From the NCBI GenBank assembly GCA_905373795.1, contig CAJPUO010000002.1:62001-126000 (forward strand): DNA of 64,000 nt, written 5' to 3'. This DNA comes from Candidatus Saccharimonadota bacterium (GTDB taxonomy: Bacteria; Patescibacteriota; Saccharimonadia; Saccharimonadales; Saccharimonadaceae). Positions within the stretch are counted from its first letter, which is position 1, and the number at the start of each line of letters is the position of its first letter. Shown one piece after another: positions 16,033-26,300 of the stretch. A program made the position numbers and the translations under genes. The notes under the pieces are model-generated. The model did not search any database. It had not been told where the DNA came from and was given only the letters and a program-made list of their open reading frames with translations.

Positions 16033-16107
16033 GGCCTTATCGTCTAGCGGTTAGGACACCAGGTTCTCATCCTGGCAACCCGGGTTCGATTCCCGGTAAG
16101 GTCACCA
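16033..16107 (+). tRNA. tRNA-Glu (anticodon CTC)
   Basis: Plus-strand cloverleaf: acceptor GGCCTTA/TAAGGTC, anticodon stem CCAGG/CCTGG, loop TTCTCAT (anticodon CTC, reading GAG), T-loop TCGATTC, encoded CCA. It borders the secretion island that begins downstream, a common arrangement for integration next to tRNA genes, although no direct-repeat attachment site was recognised. Confidence 0.94.
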
Positions 16108-16161
16108 ACTGCCGCTAAAGCGCCGATTTTTAGGAGGCTTATATACGGTACTTCTGGATAG

Positions 16162-16353
16162 TATCTACACTTAGATGAACAACTTCAATCTGACGCGGCA
16201 ACTGGCGAAAAAATATTGGCAGAAGTAACGCGAGCGCTGCGCAATCGCAGACTCGTTTCAGATATAGAATTTACTCATTTACGCGAACATTTTGCCCGAG
16301 ATCGATTGAATATCAGAAGATCATTGATACCGCGCCGCTTGCGGCTGTACTGA
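16162..16353 (+). pseudogene. open frame without a start codon, probable gene remnant
   Basis: 64 codons open between stops, reading HLDEQLQSDAATGEKILAEV early on and rich in Arg near the end. It is a plausible protein sequence (charged helical pattern) but lacks ATG/GTG/TTG near its beginning. It lies between tRNA-Glu and an RTX remnant in a 597-bp stretch with no intact gene, so it is most likely a decayed piece of a former gene. Confidence 0.3.
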
Positions 16354-16385
16354 GACTTACGAGGCCTAAATGGCAGCAGCGCTCT

Positions 16386-16473
16386 TTGTTGGCGGCCCAG
16401 GGTAGCGATCGTCTCGAGGGCGGTGAGGGTAATGATACTTATTTTAGCAAAGGCAATAGAGCGGACGTAATAC
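16386..16473 (+). pseudogene. RTX-toxin C-terminal remnant
   Basis: The frame reads GSDRLEGGEGNDTY from 16401 and then FSKGNRADVI, one RTX calcium-binding nonapeptide plus the start of the segment that follows the repeats in the intact RTX protein (compare KGGEGDDVYIFNKGDGED at the end of its repeat array). Nothing up- or downstream in frame belongs to an RTX protein, so this is a truncated copy left beside the exporter genes. Confidence 0.6.
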
Positions 16474-16704
16474 ACCGAAAGTCTTATCTAAGCCACGTTT
16501 TCTTTTCAAAGAGATACAGGCATGATCTGAGAACAAGCTATAATAACTCAACTAGTACAAGTCCAAGCTATTGTTTAGAAATATTGGACAGCTCCGACTG
16601 CTTGATTGTACTAAGCAACATACTTCAAGTCTAATAGAAAAAGTTAAGTGTTTATGCTTTGGCCTGCTGCTTACCTCTGATATAGTCAATAATCAGAGGA
16701 GAGA

Positions 16705-19029
16705 GTGGTTAGTAAGCGAGAAAAACCAGATAAGGATAGTCAGGCGGCGTCAGTTAAAAAGCGCGCTGGTGTTAAATCTGCATCAAAGAATCGTGAAAAA
16801 TTACATGGTGATTTGGCAAATAAAAAGTCTGGCGGCAAGCTAGATCCTGGTCTGTATTGTTTCACGGCCATCGCTCAGTTTCATGGTATTCCTACCGATC
16901 CAGAGCAGATTGCTCACGCGCTGGCGATTGACCCGCGTGTGGGTATGAGTGAAACGGATATGCTACGGGCTGCGCGCTCGCTCAAATTGAAGGCGCGGGC
17001 GGCTACGGTTAATTCTAAACAATTAGCGAAGTTGCCACTACCGCTGATCGTTGGTATGAAGGATGAAAAGTTTGCGGTGTTGGCGCAAATTGCCGAGGAT
17101 AATATGGCGGCGCAACTTGCTGATACTAAGAATGACAGTCGCCGCAAAATCAAAGGTTCTGGAAAAATCATCAACAGTAAATTCCTCATTTTACCGCCAA
17201 ATGGCGGGCCGCCGCAGGTGATGTCGGTTGAGGACTTTCAGGATGAATGGACTGGCCGCGTGGTGTTATTTACGCAGCGTTTTTGGAAAGAAACGGACAG
17301 AAAGTTTAACCTCAAATGGTTTATTCCGACGATCATCAAATACAAAAAGCCGCTGCTTCAGGTGTTGTTGGCAGCGTTAGTTGTGCAGATTATCGGAATT
17401 TTTACGCCGATTCTGACACAGGTCGTCATCGATAAAGCTCTCGCACATCACAGCGTCTCGACGCTTGACGTCATCGTTGGCGGGTTGGTAATTATTGCGC
17501 TGTTTGAGGGGATGCTCGGCATTGCTAGAAATTATATTTTCACCCATACCACTAGTCGAATTGATGTAATTTTGAGTTCGCGGCTATTTCGGCACTTATT
17601 TGCCTTGCCGCTGCGGTATTTTGAAACCCGTCGAGTTGGTGACACCACGGCGCGGGTGCTGGAGCTGGAGCGAATTCGGGCTTTTTTGACTGGTACGCCG
17701 ATGACGGCGCTGATCGACATTAGTTTTATGTTTGTTTATATCATTGTCATGCTGTTTTATAGTACGACATTGACGTGGGTGGTATTGGGCAGTCTGCCGG
17801 TGTTTGCGATTTTGTCTTGGATAATCACGCCGCTGCTTCGCCAGCGTTTGGATGAAAAATTTAATACAGGTGCCGAATCCCAATCGTATTTGGTTGAGTC
17901 GATCACTGGCGCGCAGACTGTCAAATCGTTTGCGTTAGAGCCGCAACTGCAGAAAAATTGGGAAGGCCGACTGAGTAATTATGTTCGCGCTAGTTATAAA
18001 ACTAATTTACTGTCAGGCAATGCTGGCGCGCTCGGTCAACTCATTCAAAAGATTTTCGACGTCGCTATTTTGTGGGTCGGTGCGCACATGGTGATGGCGG
18101 GCAGTTTGACTATCGGCGGGCTGATTGCTTTTCGGATGCTGAGTGGTCGAGTTAGCGGCCCAGTACTACGCCTCGTGCAGTCATGGCAGGATTTTCAGCA
18201 AACGGGTATTTCGATGAAGCGGTTGGGTGATATATTTAACACCAAGCCGGAGCCGACACTTGATCCGAGCAAGTCGCGCCTGCCGAGTATCACTGGCGAT
18301 GTGCGGTTCGAACACGTGCGTTTTCGCTATGCGCCAGATAGCCCGGAAGTCATCCGCGATGTGTCGTTTGGCATTCGTCCTGGCACGGTGGTCGGCGTGG
18401 TTGGGCGCAGTGGTTCGGGCAAAAGTACGATTTCCAAATTATTGCAGCGGCTGTATGTGCCAGAATCAGGCAAGATTTTGATTGATGGTGTCGATATTGC
18501 CACCACTGACCCGAGCTGGTTGCGCCGGCAAATCGGCGTGGTTTTACAGGAAAACTTTTTGTTCAATGCCAGCGTGCGTGATAATATCGCGGTGCATGTA
18601 CCGAGTAGCAGCATGGATGACATCGTGAGGGTGGCGAAAATTGCTGGCGCGCATGAGTTTATAACTGAATTACCCAATGGTTACGATACGATGGTTGGCG
18701 AAAAAGGCGAGGGTCTGAGCGGCGGGCAAAAGCAGCGCATCGCTATCGCCCGGGCGCTGCTACATAATCCTAAAATCCTCATTTTTGATGAAGCGACATC
18801 AGCGCTTGATTATGAATCGGAAAATATTATTCAGAACAATCTCAAACAAATCACCGCGGGTCGAACGGTCATTATCATCGCGCATCGTCTATCAACGCTC
18901 AAATCGGTTGATAAAATTATGGCCATTGATCGCGGCCAATTGGTTGAGTATGGTACGCCGTCAGTGCTACTGAAAAAGAACGGTTTGTACGCGTACCTGC
19001 ATAAGCAACAGTTAGGGGATGAAGCATGA
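16705..19029 (+). CDS. type I secretion ABC transporter, HlyB family
   Basis: 774 aa from GTG 16705 with GAGGAG 5-6 nt upstream. Order: a basic N-terminal extension (1-45), a C39-like domain (about 45-170), a six-helix exporter core (about 205-480), and an ATPase with Walker A GRSGSGKST (about 567-575), signature LSGGQ (671) and Walker B ILIFDEATSALD. Resemblance to E. coli HlyB is direct, for example WFIPTIIKYKK, FETRRVGDT, SWQDFQQTGIS and DPSWLRRQIGVVLQ. The C39-like domain probably binds an unfolded RTX substrate. It should export the RTX protein at 23.3 kb together with the HlyD-like partner, whose start overlaps its stop. Confidence 0.95.
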   Translation: MVSKREKPDKDSQAASVKKRAGVKSASKNREKLHGDLANKKSGGKLDPGLYCFTAIAQFHGIPTDPEQIAHALAIDPRVGMSETDMLRAARSLKLKARAATVNSKQLAKLPLPLIVGMKDEKFAVLAQIAEDNMAAQLADTKNDSRRKIKGSGKIINSKFLILPPNGGPPQVMSVEDFQDEWTGRVVLFTQRFWKETDRKFNLKWFIPTIIKYKKPLLQVLLAALVVQIIGIFTPILTQVVIDKALAHHSVSTLDVIVGGLVIIALFEGMLGIARNYIFTHTTSRIDVILSSRLFRHLFALPLRYFETRRVGDTTARVLELERIRAFLTGTPMTALIDISFMFVYIIVMLFYSTTLTWVVLGSLPVFAILSWIITPLLRQRLDEKFNTGAESQSYLVESITGAQTVKSFALEPQLQKNWEGRLSNYVRASYKTNLLSGNAGALGQLIQKIFDVAILWVGAHMVMAGSLTIGGLIAFRMLSGRVSGPVLRLVQSWQDFQQTGISMKRLGDIFNTKPEPTLDPSKSRLPSITGDVRFEHVRFRYAPDSPEVIRDVSFGIRPGTVVGVVGRSGSGKSTISKLLQRLYVPESGKILIDGVDIATTDPSWLRRQIGVVLQENFLFNASVRDNIAVHVPSSSMDDIVRVAKIAGAHEFITELPNGYDTMVGEKGEGLSGGQKQRIAIARALLHNPKILIFDEATSALDYESENIIQNNLKQITAGRTVIIIAHRLSTLKSVDKIMAIDRGQLVEYGTPSVLLKKNGLYAYLHKQQLGDEA

Positions 19030-20366
19030 GTTGGCTAAAACACGACCGGCTGCAGTATGAATTTTTGCCAGCAGCTGAGGAAATTGTTGAAACGCCAGCC
19101 GCTCCGCTGGGTGCGTTGGTGGTTTGGCTGGTTACATTGTTGTTGATTGTAGCGTTGGCGTGGTCATACTTTGGCAGGATTGATATTGTAGCGGTAGCTA
19201 ATGGTAAAATCTCTACTGAGGGCAGTACCAAGATTATCCAGCCAGCAGTCTCTGGCGTAGTGACAAGCATTAACGTGCATGAAGGCCAGCGCGTCAAAAA
19301 GGGTGAAGCTTTGCTGGCACTTGATAAAACCACTGCCGAAAAAGACGTTGCTACTGTCAGTCAGAGTCTGAACACGGCACGAGTCGAGCGCGATATTTTG
19401 CGGCGGCTAGCTGTTGGCGGCAATACCGACGATATTATTAATAGTGCAGATTTGCCAGACGAGGCTAAAGCTATGTTGCGACAATTTGCCAGTTCGCAAA
19501 CCGTGCTTTCTGCAGCCAGGCAGCAAGCTGCAAATGGTACGATTTCTAATTATCAGCAGCAAATACAATTTAATCAGCAAGCGAAAAACCAGTTGGAAAC
19601 CAACGCGCAGAATCTTAAAAATCGCAAAGCCGAGATCGAAAAGCAATTACCAAACGCCAATCCTGTCGATAAGCTGCGCCTGCAGAATGAACTGAGCAAT
19701 ATTGATCAGCGAATCACTAGTGCCGACAGCGCTGTCCTTGGTCAGAACCAGCAACTACTGCAATCGCAGTCGGCGCTCACTCAGGCGCAAAATCAGTCGC
19801 AAACCCAAATTGCCGAGACTAACAGCGCTTTTAATAACCAAATCATCGCGGCAGAAAAACGAATTATTGAACTGGAAAATAATCTGGTCAAAGCCAAACA
19901 AGCTTTGGCGCAGACTACCATCACTGCGCCTGTTGATGGTACGGTTCTGTCGCTAACAGTGAAAACGATTGGTGGCGTGGTCAACGCTGGGCAGCAGCTG
20001 GCACAAATTGTGCCAGAAAAAGTGCCGCTCTACGTTGATGCGGCGCTGGACAATCAAGATGTCGGCTTCGTCAAACCCGGCCAGCGAGTAGTTGTAAAAA
20101 TTGCAACGTATCCGTTCCAACGCTACGGCTATTTGGAAGGAACGGTTGAAAACGTCAGCCCGGACGCCATCCAAGATGATAAAAAAGGTTTGATCTACAA
20201 AGCCAAAATCAAATTGAATGACGATAAAAACTCCAAGCAAAACCACCTCAAATTACTGCCAGGCATGAGCGTCTCTGCCGAAATCACTACTGGCCAGCGC
20301 CGTATCATTGAGTTCTTCCTCGACCCGCTGATGACCAAGGCGGATGAGAGTTTGAAGGTCAGATGA
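19026..20366 (+). CDS. type I secretion adaptor, HlyD family
   Basis: 446 aa; start overlaps the exporter stop (ATGA), so translation is coupled. Short cytoplasmic N-terminus, one membrane helix (about residues 28-48, ALVVWLVTLLLIVALAW), a lipoyl/beta-barrel half (VSGVVTSINVHEGQRVKKGE), a long Gln/Asn-rich coiled coil (about 100-290), the second half (APVDGTVLSLTVKTIGGVVN) and a beta-barrel ending in ISTGQ-like SAEITTGQRRIIEFFLDPL. HlyD proteins bridge the ABC exporter to an outer-membrane TolC channel; no TolC is seen and the cell type appears monoderm, so it may end in the wall or act in a reduced way. Confidence 0.93.
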   Translation: MSWLKHDRLQYEFLPAAEEIVETPAAPLGALVVWLVTLLLIVALAWSYFGRIDIVAVANGKISTEGSTKIIQPAVSGVVTSINVHEGQRVKKGEALLALDKTTAEKDVATVSQSLNTARVERDILRRLAVGGNTDDIINSADLPDEAKAMLRQFASSQTVLSAARQQAANGTISNYQQQIQFNQQAKNQLETNAQNLKNRKAEIEKQLPNANPVDKLRLQNELSNIDQRITSADSAVLGQNQQLLQSQSALTQAQNQSQTQIAETNSAFNNQIIAAEKRIIELENNLVKAKQALAQTTITAPVDGTVLSLTVKTIGGVVNAGQQLAQIVPEKVPLYVDAALDNQDVGFVKPGQRVVVKIATYPFQRYGYLEGTVENVSPDAIQDDKKGLIYKAKIKLNDDKNSKQNHLKLLPGMSVSAEITTGQRRIIEFFLDPLMTKADESLKVR

Positions 20367-20402
20367 AATAATGTTTGGCGCGCGCATGGAGGGTAAAACG
20401 TT

Positions 20403-21782
20403 TTATATTTCTGACATACTATCAAAATAACGCATCGTCATGAGACGCAGTAGCTGATACAGTTTATCAACGTCGCTATCTTTACGAATAATGCCGCCCG
20501 GAAGCGAAAGCTTATTGTCTGACTCCATTTGGACTATGGTGTAAGTTAGTAGATTGAGCAAAAACTCAACGCTGTATCCTTCGCTGTGGACAATTTGCCG
20601 GCGGGCGCTGTCGATTGATTTTAACATCGGCTGGTAGTCGGCGATATCAACATTAAACTTAGCCAGGGCGATTTGCAGTGACCGCATAAATGTCGGGCGA
20701 GCAATTAATTCATAAACATCTTTTTCCGGACGCAAATAAAAATCGCGGACGTCGTCCGCTAACTCAGGCTTAATTGATTTAATCGCTGCTAAAACTTTTT
20801 GGATGTCATGAAGAGTCTGCTGTTTGGCGCTACGATTTTGCCGGCGAACTTCACGTTCGGCAACCGCTTCGGCGAAACTTTGTAGCGCGAAAATTAGGCT
20901 GGTAATATTCATATGTACAGCATTGGAACTGGTACGAAAGCGGTAATCAATCAGCCGTGAGAACGCCAGTCTAATTTTGCTCGACGAACCAAGTTTTTTA
21001 TGATGACCAGGATTCAGAAAAAAGTAAGCCATCTTAGCTAACTTATCAGTGTGCATCTGTGACTGGATGCGCGGAATTGAGCGATAGGATGGCGAACTGG
21101 TTGACAGGGCATATAAATGAGGATTGGTTAAATATAAATAAACATCATCGCCAAGTCGTATCGAATCAATTGTGCAATCTATCGAGTCGAAAAAGCTAAT
21201 CCAATATAGCTGAAAAGCTAGTAGGATGTTGCCTAGATTATTAAACGAAAAAGAGTATTTTTGGCAGGTGAAGCTGTATCGCAACTGCGATTCGAGCTGG
21301 ATGGGCGGTTTACCGCGGACTTGGCTGGAATTAATTTTGGTGGCGTATCCAGCGAAGATTGACGCGCGTACACCACGGTGAATGGAGGAGCCCAACTTCG
21401 TCGAGACGGCGCGTTTGATGAACTGGCTGGACATGCCAGTAGCGTGCGACTGAAAACCTAAGTTGTCTGGCGCGTGTTGAGCGAGCGTGGTGATATGAGC
21501 GTTTGAATATTTGCGCAGAGGTATAGTCAAACCATCCATCTCGGTAGATCGCCAATGCAAATAGGCGCGAATATTGTACGCGATATTTTCTGGCGCGCCT
21601 TGGATTAGGGTTTTATTATAAAAGACGAACGGCGCGATGCAGTCATTTCTGGATTTGATAATAATCAGTACTTTGTCAAATTTTCCAGACGTCAAGAATG
21701 TTATTGATGCAGTTAATTTGGAATTTGCCATATCAAACTGGCCGTAGCCCGAAGCGATTATTTCTTTACTCTTGGCGTCCAT
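20403..21782 (-). CDS. unknown protein with C-terminal HEPN-like region
   Basis: 459 aa. No clear signal peptide or membrane helix. The N-terminal half is beta-rich and unrecognised; the C-terminal half is helical, and ARRQIVHSEGYS contains Arg394, Arg395 and His399, matching the Rx4-6H signature of HEPN ribonucleases. The two-part layout resembles ApeA-type defence proteins, but this is a weak, visual assignment. It lies opposite the exporter genes and 190 bp from the next plus-strand gene, inside the secretion island. Possible roles are phage defence or toxin; it could also be an unrelated family. Confidence 0.6.
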   Translation of the reverse strand: MDAKSKEIIASGYGQFDMANSKLTASITFLTSGKFDKVLIIIKSRNDCIAPFVFYNKTLIQGAPENIAYNIRAYLHWRSTEMDGLTIPLRKYSNAHITTLAQHAPDNLGFQSHATGMSSQFIKRAVSTKLGSSIHRGVRASIFAGYATKINSSQVRGKPPIQLESQLRYSFTCQKYSFSFNNLGNILLAFQLYWISFFDSIDCTIDSIRLGDDVYLYLTNPHLYALSTSSPSYRSIPRIQSQMHTDKLAKMAYFFLNPGHHKKLGSSSKIRLAFSRLIDYRFRTSSNAVHMNITSLIFALQSFAEAVAEREVRRQNRSAKQQTLHDIQKVLAAIKSIKPELADDVRDFYLRPEKDVYELIARPTFMRSLQIALAKFNVDIADYQPMLKSIDSARRQIVHSEGYSVEFLLNLLTYTIVQMESDNKLSLPGGIIRKDSDVDKLYQLLRLMTMRYFDSMSEI

Positions 21783-21972
21783 GTAAAACGCCTCGCCTAT
21801 ATAAGTTGTTGCGGCGATTTTTATATTTCATGGCTTTATTATAGGTTAATTCTGTGTGTTTGTAGTAATTTGATACGATTGCTGTAAGGTCGCCAGCCTG
21901 GTGACGCTTCCTGTGTCTCATTCGTAAGAATTTTATATTGAATTATCTAGTATAAAATAATAGAATAAGCTT

Positions 21973-22389
21973 ATGGCAAGCAACAGCCGTCTTTCCAAAG
22001 ATAAAAAGTTGATTAAGCTCGTGGCAATTGCACTAATTTGCGTGGCTATATGTTTTGCCGCTGGAGCTGCAATAATTCTATATCTACAGCAGCAAGCTCC
22101 TCGCCTTAATACTAGCTCCGATGCTAACAGTAGACCTTGGTCAACTAAGGACGAGTTTTACCAGAAGATGAGAGGTGTCAAGATTGGCACAGCTAGAGAC
22201 GTAGTCGAGAGGTCTATCGGCAAACCAGACCTATGTAGCAGAAAGATATATAGGGGTGAATATGAACTACAACATTGCGGGTATGACCTAAGAGACCCTG
22301 AGACTTATCAAGAAATAGTTTATATGAATGGGGCAGTATGGGGTATTGGCTCAGTAGTCGGATCTATTAATCAGCTGAATAGCTTTTGA
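21973..22389 (+). CDS. membrane-anchored small extracytoplasmic protein
   Basis: 138 aa. Basic start (MASNSRLSKDKKLIK), one helix (about 16-38, LVAIALICVAICFAAGAAIILYL split by small residues), then a roughly 95-residue domain outside the cell. FYQKMRGVKIGTARDVVERSIGKPD followed by a Cys pair (DLCSRK, LQHCGY) and ending VYMNGAVWGI recalls the SmpA/BamE (OmlA) fold pattern of helix pair plus sheet, but homology is unproven. Next to another anchored unknown and the RTX protein, it may assist or protect against the secreted enzyme. Confidence 0.75.
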   Translation: MASNSRLSKDKKLIKLVAIALICVAICFAAGAAIILYLQQQAPRLNTSSDANSRPWSTKDEFYQKMRGVKIGTARDVVERSIGKPDLCSRKIYRGEYELQHCGYDLRDPETYQEIVYMNGAVWGIGSVVGSINQLNSF

Positions 22390-22573
22390 GATTTTGATCT
22401 ATCGGATCTTCAGCTCTTCCGCTCTCAAATATTCTTCTAATTCTCTTCGCTCCTGGAAGGTTATAACCCAATCTCCTTATAGTGTTAACGGAAAGTTGTG
22501 TAGTAGTATTTCTTTGCATATAAGTTGTGCTTAAGTTAAAATAATGACGTCTAGAAAATAACCGGAGGGGGTG

Positions 22574-23332
22574 ATGGTAAAGAAAAGCGATAGAAAGCCA
22601 AAAGGCGGTAAGCACAATCCAATAGTTATAGTGACTTGCTGTGTCTTAATTATAGTAGGAATGGTAGCTGTGAGTGTATTCATAAATAGTAAGAATATAG
22701 AATCTGATACACGAGAAAAAATGACCACTTATCTGCAAAAAAAATATAAAAAGGATTTTATTGTTGAGAATCCAAATATGGGAGTCAAGCCTTTCGGTAT
22801 GTCTGGTACTTGGGTCGCTTATGCCTATGCGGACAGTAATAAAAATATGACGTTTGAGGTTACTAAATCAGAGAATAAGGATCATTTTACGGATCAATAC
22901 ACTGCAAAAATCTGGTCTCAGCGCGAGACCGCCCGCCTAAACAAAATAGCCCAGCAAAATGCCTCAAGTTCAAAGTGGAAAGTTAACGCTTCGGTAGAAA
23001 TCTATTTAGCAGAACCGCTATCTGACACCGCACTGCCGGATAATCCTAAGGTGGAGGAAATTATAAAACAAGAATCTGGACCAGCGTACGATGTTAACTT
23101 ATCGTATTACGAACTGCAAAATACCTCATATGACGATGTTGTGCGTGACATGGAGCGGATTACCAATAGCATCATGAATGAAGGTATAAAAAATGTCAAC
23201 TATAAGTATTCCGTAACCGATAATCACGGTAAAACTAAAAAGTGTGAGACTACTTACGATAGATCATTTGATTATTCATATAGTAATATAAAATTTTGCT
23301 TAAGCAGCACCAATCAAAATAAGGGGGAGTAA
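22574..23332 (+). CDS. membrane-anchored extracytoplasmic protein, unknown; immunity or accessory candidate
   Basis: 252 aa from ATG 22574, behind GGAGGGG; an in-frame GTG at 22571 overlaps the ribosome-binding site too closely. Basic start, one helix (about 17-38, IVIVTCCVLIIVGMVAVSVF), then a soluble domain beginning MTTYLQKKYKKDFIVE. This start resembles small Firmicutes lipoprotein/immunity-type domains (YLxxKYxxxF...), without proven homology. Two cysteines lie near the C-terminus (KKCETT, KFCLSS). The stop is 5 bp before the RTX gene, so the two are co-transcribed. The AT-rich DNA contrasts with neighbours. Co-expression with a lipase suggests self-protection, as inference. Confidence 0.75.
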   Translation: MVKKSDRKPKGGKHNPIVIVTCCVLIIVGMVAVSVFINSKNIESDTREKMTTYLQKKYKKDFIVENPNMGVKPFGMSGTWVAYAYADSNKNMTFEVTKSENKDHFTDQYTAKIWSQRETARLNKIAQQNASSSKWKVNASVEIYLAEPLSDTALPDNPKVEEIIKQESGPAYDVNLSYYELQNTSYDDVVRDMERITNSIMNEGIKNVNYKYSVTDNHGKTKKCETTYDRSFDYSYSNIKFCLSSTNQNKGE

Positions 23333-23337
23333 GTTAA

Positions 23338-26300
23338 ATGATGCTAGATACAATAAGTTACCTAAGTCTTAGTAAATTGGTCTATGGAAATTTTAAAAGT
23401 AAAGCCAGAGGGCATAGTATTGATTATATTATAAAAAATAAACTCTATACTAACACAGAGGGGATTAATATTGACGATCCTGAACTTTTTGCTCTCAAAG
23501 ACCCTTCAAATCCGCTTCTCTCCTATACTCTCATCCACTTTGAAAAAGACGACGTTTCTGGCTTTGCTGGCGCGGCTTTTAAGTCTCCTTCTGGGGATAT
23601 TGTTCTTACTCTTCGTGGTACTGAAACTGACAAGAACGGTATACCAGTCTGGAACGACGGTCTTACAGATTTAACCATCGGTACTATGATTACACCTCCT
23701 GTGCAGCAGTTTTGGAGTACTCTGGATTTTGTTAAGTCTACTGTTGCTAAGCTTACTGGCGACGGTAATGTTAGTAAAGGTGATGCTCTTAGGTATCTGC
23801 GGGCTAGTAATGCTACTGTTACAGGTTACTCTTTGGGCGGTGGATTAGCCTCTTATTTGACATATATGACGTCAGATTTTTCATCTGGACAGCATTATGG
23901 AGGTATTAAAGCTGTTACTTTTAACGCTGTTGGGATAGCAACTAATCTTCTTGACATTGCTGCCCTAACTAGACTTAGTGAGTATAACGTTGTTGATCAT
24001 GTCAACTCTCTTGATTGGGTAGGTACGTATGGATTCCAGCTTGGACATACTGTGTATCATATAGATAAATCTGATCTAGATTATGCAAGGGTTAATTTTA
24101 ATGCTCTTGGTGAAATGTTGGCTGTTAGATTATGGCTTAGCAAGGGTAGTATAAATAATTTAGAATATAAACGTCAAATAAATGATATAAAAAATACTAT
24201 TGAAGATGAAACGGGCAGGTATACGGTTGCTGATACGATGGCTGTCTATAGAGGCTACGAGCAAGTTGGTGGTAATGGCGGTTCCGGGCTTCTTAACACC
24301 TCTCGACATAATTTGGATAGGTTTTTATGCAACGATCCTAGCAAGCCTGGTTTGCAATACAAAATGACAGAGACTATAGAGAATCAAGAGCTGTCGGTTC
24401 GTAACCTACGAGATTTGTTTAATTTAATTAATGCTTTCCAGGTTATTGAGCGTGCAAAAATTGACAACAATTACACTATGGACATCATTAACAAACCCCC
24501 ATTGCCGACAACTATATCATACGATGGTATTACGTATTACAATAATCTTGTAACTCTACCCGATGGCTCAACATCTACTATGTCATATAATCATGATCAA
24601 ATAGCGTATGCAAATTATGTTGTACAACAGTTTGAACGTCGCCTTGTGTCAGGCGAATTTATGAAATCGTATGTCGATATGCAGAAAGCCCAAGCCGAGC
24701 AAAACCGTCGTATTGATCCGCTGGTGTTTGACTTGGATGGCGATGGAATAGAGACAGTTTCACTTGAAGAATCAAACGCTTTCTTTGATTTGGATAACAA
24801 CGGTTTCGCTGAAAAAACCTCGTGGGTTGGTGCCAAAGAAGGTTTGCTGGCGTACGATAAAAATGGCGACGGGATAATTAATGGCGGTAACGAACTGTTT
24901 GGCGACCGTACTTTAATGAAGGATGGTAAGACATTGGCATCAAGCGGCTTTACTGCCTTGGCAGAGTATGACGATAATAAGGATGGCAAGATCGATAGTA
25001 ATGATGCAATATATGCGCTGCTGCGGATTTGGCAAGATTCTGACGGTGATGGTATTGCTTCTGCTGGCGAGTTAAGGCGATTGGTTGATCTGGGGATTGT
25101 GTCTATTGGGTTGTCGTATAGCAACACTGGCGTGACCGACGGTGCTAATAACATCCAAGTGCGGACAGGAACGTTTACTTTGGCGGATGGCAGTTCTCGG
25201 GCAGTTGGGGAATACCTACTAAATCGTAATCCAGTACATTCGGTAGATTCGTCGCCGATAGAGATTTCTGATAGCGTTGCGTTATTGCCAAATGTGCAGG
25301 GAGCAGGAAATGTTGGTTCACTGCATAAAGCGATAATGCAGGATAAATCCGGTTCTTTGCGTGGCTTGGTTGAGCAATTTATTACAGAAAAGGATGTCGC
25401 AAAACGCGAGGCGTTGACTGAGAATATTTTGGCGCGTTGGGCTGGGGTGGATTCTGTTGATCCAAAAAGTCGCGGCGATGCGTTTGATGCTCGAAAATTG
25501 GCTGTATTGGAGAAATTTTTTGGCGCAGAATTTCAAGGGTCGCCAAACGCCAACTCGACACCCTTGCTAAAATCTTCGTACACTAAGTTGTTTGAAGTTG
25601 TGTATGTGTCATTGATTTCTCAGGCGCAGTTGAAAGATATAGTGAATAGCGTGGCTGATGACAATGATGAGATTTCATTTGAGAAAGCTAAACAAGTTAT
25701 AGATGTCGCTATTGCTCAAGATCCTGTTACTGGCGTTGGTTTGCTGGGCGAGTTTGCGCGGGCGATGAAATATTATGGATTGAAGAGTAGTAAAGAGTTT
25801 GCTGTTTTGCGAGGTTATTATGCTGGTGAATCTGCGGAGTATGGTCGTATTATTGACTTTGCTGGCGAACAAGTTTTACGCGGTACGGCCAATGGAGAAT
25901 CGCTCAGTGTGGGTGATTTGTATACTTTGATAGACGGCGACGCTGGCGATGACATTCTACGGGGTTTTGATGGCAACGACACGCTCTATGGCGGTCAAGG
26001 CAACGATGAACTCCGAGGCGACGCCGGCAACGACATTCTCCATGGCAATGAAGGTCAAGACATACTCTACGGCAATGAAGGCGACGATCTTCTTCATGGC
26101 GATGCTGGCAATGATGAACTTTGGGGCGGTGTTGGCAACGACACGCTCTATGGCGGTCAAGGCAAAGACTATCTCAAAGGCGGCGAAGGCGACGACGTCT
26201 ACATCTTCAACAAGGGAGATGGGGAAGATACGGTTTGTGACGTGAACGGTAAAGCCGACGAGATTCGTCTGGGACACGAATCGATCGGCGTGGTTTTTGA

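Noticed and set aside
16033..16107. tRNA-Glu as an integration (att) site for the secretion island
   Set aside because: No integrase in the window and no direct repeat of the tRNA 3' end was recognised at the far side of the island.
22367..22519. Minus-strand frame of about 50 residues (MQRNTTTQLSVNTIRR...) between the two anchored proteins
   Set aside because: Reads like a short protein but has no clear ribosome-binding site, overlaps a real gene and is too short to support.
25930..26200. Short tandem DNA repeats resembling a CRISPR array
   Set aside because: They encode the RTX GGxGxDxLx repeats in frame and lack unique spacers.
25957..26277. Minus-strand open frame opposite the RTX repeats
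   Set aside because: Repetitive antisense of the Gly/Asp repeats, not independent coding.
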